Below are positions 59,358 to 64,000 of a DNA stretch of 64,000 bases, piece by piece. The first letter of the stretch is position 1. Each line of letters begins with the position of its first letter. The DNA comes from Aldrovandia affinis. Taxonomy: Eukaryota; Chordata; Actinopteri; Notacanthiformes; Halosauridae. The notes under the pieces were generated by a model. The model saw only the letters and a list, made by a program, of their open reading frames with translations, had not been told where the DNA came from and made no database searches. A program made the translations under genes and the position numbers. The stretch covers positions 186,001 through 250,000 of the forward strand of contig JAINUG010000070.1 in NCBI GenBank assembly GCA_029706075.1, in the 5' to 3' direction.

Positions 59358-59615
59358 TGAATTGAAAAGAAAATTCAGTTAAAATTCTCTTTTTGAAATA
59401 TAACCAGTAACTTATATACACTTGTACCCAATGCTCAACTTCAGCTTCATATAGGTCACATATTTAATTTGGTTCCAATTTACTTCAAGTTATGTGATGA
59501 CATTTTGTGAATGTGAAAACATCAATGGCAAATTATTTGTGACAGTCTGTTCTGAATAAAAATCAACCCACATTACAGCCTACTGTAGTTTGTATGGAGC
59601 TTGTTAGCCAGCGAT
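59358..59615. other. Intron/upstream DNA of the plakin gene
   Basis: A pyrimidine tract and acceptor on the minus strand (TTCAATTCACAG) mark the end of an intron, so an upstream exon must exist to the right. None was recognised. Confidence 0.5.
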
Positions 59616-59629
59616 ATGTAGATAGCTGG

Positions 59630-59986
59630 CAGGGCGGCACGGTGGTGCAGTGGATAGCACTGTCGCCTCACAGTAAGAAGGTCTCGGGTTCGAATCCAGG
59701 CCGGGGGCCTTTCTGTGTGGAGTTTGCATGTTCTCCCCGTGTCTGCGTGGGTTTCCTCCGGGTACTCCGGTTTCCTCCCACAGTCCAAAGACATGCACGT
59801 TAGCCTAATTGGAGAGTCTAAATTGCCCGTAGGTATGAGTGTGTGAGTGAATGGTGTGTGTGCCCTGCGATGGATTGGCGACCTGTCCAGGGTTTATTCC
59901 TGCCTCTCGCCCCTATGCATGCTGGGATAGGCTCCAGCCCCCCTGCGACCCTGACCAGGAATAAGCGGCTTAGACAATGAGATGAG
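59630..59986 (+). repeat. Complete tRNA-derived SINE with perfect target duplication
   Basis: A tRNA-like head (GGTGGTGCAGTGGATAGCAC as A-box region, GGGTTCGAATCC as B box) is followed by a conserved body (GGAGTTTGCATGTTCTCCCC, GGTTTCCTCCCACAGTCC, GGATAGGCTCCAGCCC) and ends TAGACAATGAGATGAG. The 14-bp repeat ATGTAGATAGCTGG flanks it at 59616-59629 and 59987-60000. The perfect duplication indicates a young insertion. It looks like one of the fish SINE families with a long conserved body. Confidence 0.92.
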
Positions 59987-60079
59987 ATGTAGATAGCTGG
60001 CTAATGTTAGTTACAAGCAAGCTAGCTAGCCAGTTATCATGTCCATGTTAGCTATCTAGACACACCTCACCTTACCCGC

Positions 60080-61240
60080 TGCGAGGCTTTCGGGCAAAAA
60101 CAATCAACTAAAACAACAAACTAAAATAAACTAAACTAAATTAAAGCGCGCCTCCTCCGAGGCGGTAATCACCTTCTGGGGAAACACAAAAAAAAAACAG
60201 ACAATCAGCGGCTTTCCACACTGCTTCCATACATTCACATTTAACAAGTCTCAACACTTAACGGGACAGGGTAGAACTCTACGCACTGTCCCTACACACA
60301 CATATCACACATATCAACAGGACACTGCGCCTCCTCACTCCGTTCCACTAGAACCTCACCAGGCACACACATATTCAGTTACTTTTCCAGTGCTTACCAA
60401 ACCCATGCACACAGAGACACTCAAACTTTTCAGTCCGACTTCTCTTTTAACACAAACACAGAGAGACCCTCGCCACTCATCACAGTGAGAGTTCTCGGGC
60501 CACTGTCCAGAAACACTCTCAACTCTCAACCAGAAACACTCTCTTCCAGTGCGCCCTCTCTCTCCCTCTTTCACAATCACACAGGCAAACACTCTTTCAG
60601 TGTCTCTGTCTTTCCCACTCACACAAGAAGCTCTCTACTCAGTCACTACTGACAAACACACACATAACTCAACAGACTCCACATCCTTGCGGGGAACACA
60701 CACGAACACAACACTTCACACCTGACATTACACTAACACTACACGGCACGCGCACACGAATGACAAGACACAGACACAATAGCACACACGCACAACGAAT
60801 GACAACAACTGACTACAACTTCTCAAGACGGACACATGAATGACAAGACAAAGACTAACTGATCCCCCACTTGGCCAATCTGCTCTTAAATAGGCTTACT
60901 TTCTGCCTGGCTCAAGTGGGACTCGTGTGGCATCACCTGTCTATCATTCACACACCTAATCACAATACACCAAACGATTGACAAACTACACCCACTCACA
61001 TTCTCACACACAACCAGGTAAGTGAATAATTACTTACCATCCACACCAATCAACACCAAATAAATAATGATTAAATAATTGGGACCTTTGGAACTAGAAT
61101 TCCGGGCACCTGCGAGCAACTTCGACCTGGCCCCGGAAAGTACAACTGTTTCAAAGATCCTCCACAGCAACACTGCGGTAAAAGAGAGACAACCCCCGCA
61201 ACTCCCCTGCCGCAAAGACTGACACCCTCCACAGTCACGT
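60080..61240 (+). repeat. Dispersed repeat family R1, copy C (longest)
   Basis: Longest of the three copies. It runs from a lysine/arginine-poor AT-rich start through CA-rich sequence with TTCCAGTGCGCCCTCTCTCT, ACTAACTGATCCCCCACTTG, TTTCTGCCTGGCTCA, CCAGGTAAGTGAATAAT, GGGACCTTTGGAACTAGAAT and GGCCCCGGAAAGT. It ends near CGCAAAGACTGACACCCTCC. The ORFs are low-complexity and not convincing. No terminal repeats could be defined by eye. Confidence 0.75.
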
Positions 61241-62049
61241 ACACTCAAACAACCATCATTCGTACGAGGGGAAAAGGGGCTTTCACTCAAACATCATCTT
61301 AGTTTCCATATTTGAACATTTACGAACATAACTAGCTAAACAATCCAAGTTTAGCTGGCCGCAAGGGCCCCTGGGACATGTGGTAGCTTTGTAGCCTGTG
61401 ACTACCTAGTTTAGCCACCTAGCATACTACACACAAACTAGATGGAGGGCAGCTAGCATTCCTGTAGCTAGGCTAGCTGCCCACCATTACAATACATTTC
61501 TGTTAAGCTCCTGTGTGTGAGCTCCTGTTGCTGGTGACTCATGTTTGTTGGATTGAAGTATGATCTATATCATATGTAAATGACTTACATTTCTTGTTCT
61601 ATTGTTATATAGCCTACACTTGACATGACACTATCAGTATGATTTGATAGTTAGACTATGCTAAGAGGCTACTGCATAGTTTCATTTCTGAATTGTTGCT
61701 CTGGAGTCTCAGTGGTAAAACTACAGAAAAGCATCTTGTTCATACCTTGAAAAAGCTAACTGAAGATCAGGAAAATCTGGGAAACTGATATAAATGCTAG
61801 TGAGGTATGGACGATTTAACGTGTGAAATTTCTTCACAAGTTTGACTATTGTTTGAGCCAGCTAGGAAGAAATTTACAGCGTAGCCCACAAGTAGGCTAT
61901 TTATCCAATTGACTGATTAACATGGATTACTGTATGCCTGTACTGTATTAAGACGTGTATGCCAAACTATCATGCTTATTCCATATTCTGAAACGATAGC
62001 AAGCCAACATTAATACGCGAGTTCGGAAACATTAACTAAATAACGCGAG
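61241..62049. other. Intergenic DNA
   Basis: No gene or known repeat was recognised. GCTAGC words are frequent at 61330-61480. Confidence 0.4.
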
Positions 62050-62652
62050 GTGCAACTTTTATCAGCTGAAGCTTTTGCCACTACACCATTACTAGGTCCC
62101 TCAAGCTCGTCTCCGAGCTCCAGTTCCTTGGAGGATCAGGACGACAGCCTCTACCTGCCCTACAGGAGGGCGAGGGGCGGGGCCGAGCGGCCCAGGGCTC
62201 AGACTCCGCCCAGGAGGGCGCGGTCCAAGCGGCGCTCTGCCCTGCAGGGGGCAGGGCCGGCGAGGGACAACGCTGCTTTCCCAAAACCAGTGGCTCCCTG
62301 CGGATCCAGAGAAGGGGGGCAGCACCAGAGACAAAGGGGTGCAAGCGCCCGCATGCTGGACAAGGAGAACCAATCAGCGTTCAGTTCTCTGTCGACTACA
62401 AAGAGCCCCATCCTCAACCTCGACTACAAAGAGCCCATCCTCAACCTGAAGTTGCGTCGCGGGGACAAGTTCACCGACACCGCACAGAAGAAAAGATTTG
62501 AGCCAGACGTCTCGTTAATAATAGTGGGGTTGCCACAAGCGGACGATGAGGATTTATTGTTATTAATAGTGATAAAACACAGATTATACATTTTAGAAAG
62601 CAATGTGAACAGCAGAGCAGCTATATATTTCAGTTTGGATCAATGCCCTTAA
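62050..62652 (+). CDS. Unrecognised Ser/Pro/Arg-rich ORF, possible exon
   Basis: Not recognised. The frame has a serine run (SSSSPSSSS), an acidic patch (LEDQDDSLYLPY), a basic/proline stretch (RAQTPPRRARSKRRS) and RMLDKENQSAF. It then has an internal duplication (SPILNLDYKEPILNLK; the DNA repeats AAAGAGCCCATCCTCAACCT). A possible acceptor (TTACTAG) at 62090-62096 precedes the CpG-rich part, so this may be an internal or terminal exon of a nuclear protein gene. GC and CpG content are far higher than in neighbouring DNA. After about 62510 the sequence turns AT-rich and merges with LINE material, so the end is doubtful. It could also be a processed fragment. Confidence 0.35.
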   Translation: MQLLSAEAFATTPLLGPSSSSPSSSSLEDQDDSLYLPYRRARGGAERPRAQTPPRRARSKRRSALQGAGPARDNAAFPKPVAPCGSREGGQHQRQRGASARMLDKENQSAFSSLSTTKSPILNLDYKEPILNLKLRRGDKFTDTAQKKRFEPDVSLIIVGLPQADDEDLLLLIVIKHRLYILESNVNSRAAIYFSLDQCP

Positions 62653-63990
62653 AGTACACTTCTTATAAATATCTTGGTTTTATTTTTAATGAAAACATGA
62701 GTTTTGTAGAAGGAAGAAAGCATTGGCAGAGTCAGCAGGAAGAGCGTTAGGGTCTGTGATGAATAAAATGAAATTGTGTCCTGACCTCGGTTTTTCAACA
62801 TTTTCAAAACTTTATGATTCAATGGTTGGCTCAATTTTATTTTATGCTGCAGGTGTGTGGGGTTTTGAGGATGCCCCTGACTGTAATGCTATCCAGAGTC
62901 GAGCCATGAGGTGCTTTCTTGGGGTGCATAAATATACTGCAAAGGGGGCTATTGAAGGGGACATGGGATGGGAGTCATGTCTTGGAAAGCAGAGATGTGA
63001 AATAGCTCGGCTGTGGAACCGCCTGGTCCAGTTGGATTTTTAATTGGGACCGAGCACACAGCTATCCCTGGTCAAGAGAGGTCTCTGCAATATTTTCTCT
63101 TTCTGATTTACATATAATTTTTAGGAAAAATGTGCACTGCAATATAAATCAGTGGTGGGCCGTCAGGGCCTGCAAGGCCTTCTCTGCTGGCCTAAAAAAT
63201 ATCTGAATCACAGACTGATGTTAATTATATTTTGTCCATGAATACTTATTAAATAATTCCAAATGGTCTGTCCGCTTCCTTTCATAGCTTTTCCCCTGGT
63301 TGCGCTGCTTCCAGACGTGTATTTTCATATTAAAGCATTTAACTAATCACATTTCAGCCATCATTTGTTGCCAGGGTCAAATAAATCTGCCTGGAGGCCT
63401 TCACAATCAGTTCTGAAGGCCCTGTAGCATAAAATAAGTGTTGATCAAACTGTTGCTTCAACCAATCAGATTTTGAGTTGGAGACACCAAGGCCTTCTAG
63501 AAGGCCTAGGTACGTCAGCGTATTCACACCCTTTGATTGGATAGTCAGAGAGTGTCTGACTATGATGTAATGTGTTCCCCGTCCGCGGAAAATAAAACCG
63601 GTGAAAGGTTGGGCACCGTTACGTTACTGCGCTACGCCACTGGGCGGAGCACTACTGAAGGCCTAGGTGTGAAATGCACGGCCCGCCACTGATATAAATA
63701 TAGTCAAACAAAAATTGTTAAAGATCCATAAGGAACAATGGAAGGAGGAGATCTGGAATAAGCCAAAGCTTAGAAACTATGTTCAAATTAAAGAAGATTA
63801 TTTCACAGAACCTTATATAACATTTAATTTAAAGAGAAGGCAGCGGTCCTTATGTGCTCAATTAAGAGCGGGTACCTTGCCTCTGGCAATTGAGGTAGGC
63901 GGATATAAAGGTATTCTTGAAGAGATGCGTTTATGTGTCTTTTGTGATCTTGGTGTTGTTGAGGATTAATTTTATTTTGTGTTTCACTGC
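62640..63990 (+). mobile_element. LINE ORF2 C-terminal region, split by a hAT MITE
   Basis: 62650-63043 reads YKYLGFIFNENMSF, then (after a frame change at 62713) LYDSMVGSILFYAAGVWGF and NAIQSRAMRCFLGVHKYT. This is the post-RT region of a non-LTR element. After the MITE, 63700-63969 continues INIVKQKLLKIHKEQWKEEI, RQRSLCAQLRAGTLPLAIE and CVFCDLGVVED, a Cys-containing C-terminal tail of the same protein type. The clade is not assigned. It is truncated at its 5' side and probably older than the MITE. Confidence 0.8.
63150..63691. mobile_element. Short hAT MITE related to the 15-18 kb element
   Basis: Ends CAGTGGTGGGCCGT and, inverted, CAGTGGCGGGCCGT, with a perfect 8-bp duplication ATATAAAT (63142-63149, 63692-63699). 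The left 430 bases are nearly identical to 15085-15500, and the last 45 to the right end of that element. It has no transposase, so it would depend on one supplied by a relative. Removing it and one duplication copy rejoins the LINE frame (CNINIVKQK). Confidence 0.93.
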
Positions 63991-64000
63991 CCCATGTAGG

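Overview
This is a nuclear genomic segment from a ray-finned fish, most likely a teleost. It has intron-bearing vertebrate genes with GT-AG splice sites, low gene density, and a dense, nested mix of fish-type repeats: L1, L2, hAT, PIF/Harbinger, Tc1, pogo and tRNA-derived SINEs. Nothing bacterial or viral was seen. The species cannot be told from the sequence.

Three host-type loci stand out. (1) At the left edge, on the minus strand, is a two-exon gene for an unrecognised protein. At least 651 residues are visible before it runs off the window. (2) At 39.9-50.8 kb, on the plus strand, is a complete nine-coding-exon FBXL6 gene (F-box/leucine-rich-repeat protein 6, 576 aa). (3) At 54.6-59.4 kb, on the minus strand, is an epiplakin/plectin-type plakin-repeat gene made of five near-identical tandem units of about 331 residues, broken by four single-base homopolymer indels. 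FBXL6 and the plakin gene converge. In human, FBXL6, PLEC and EPPK1 all lie at 8q24.3, so the pairing fits conserved synteny.

The rest is mostly mobile DNA. 0-8 kb: first gene, a reverse-transcriptase scrap in its intron, a candidate CpG-bearing promoter region and a Harbinger-type element with a CAG target duplication. 8.6-15.0 kb: an essentially full-length but dead L1 with a 12-bp target duplication. 15.1-18.3 kb: a ZMYM1-type hAT with an 8-bp duplication; a short relative lies at 63.2-63.7 kb. 19.0-22.2 kb: a pogo-type transposase remnant ending in a PHD-like zinc finger, split by a Harbinger element. 24.6-25.6 kb: a two-exon SWIM zinc-finger module bracketed by imperfect inverted repeats. 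25.7-26.4 kb: a deleted BED-finger hAT. 26.5-29.6 kb: two nested DNA elements; the inner one carries a repeated 15-bp motif. 30-36.5 kb: two L2 LINEs, Tc1 remnants with a hAT MITE inside, and one copy of a roughly 1-kb dispersed repeat. Introns 2 and 6 of FBXL6 hold further Harbinger, hAT, SINE and L2 insertions. The right edge has a SINE with a perfect 14-bp duplication, another dispersed-repeat copy, an unrecognised proline/arginine/serine-rich ORF and a LINE split by the short hAT.

The three host-type loci show no sign of acting together; they are ordinary neighbours. The points most worth following are the SWIM module inside apparent transposon ends, the pogo-PHD remnant, the homogenised plakin array whose frameshifts look like assembly errors, and the unrecognised first gene.
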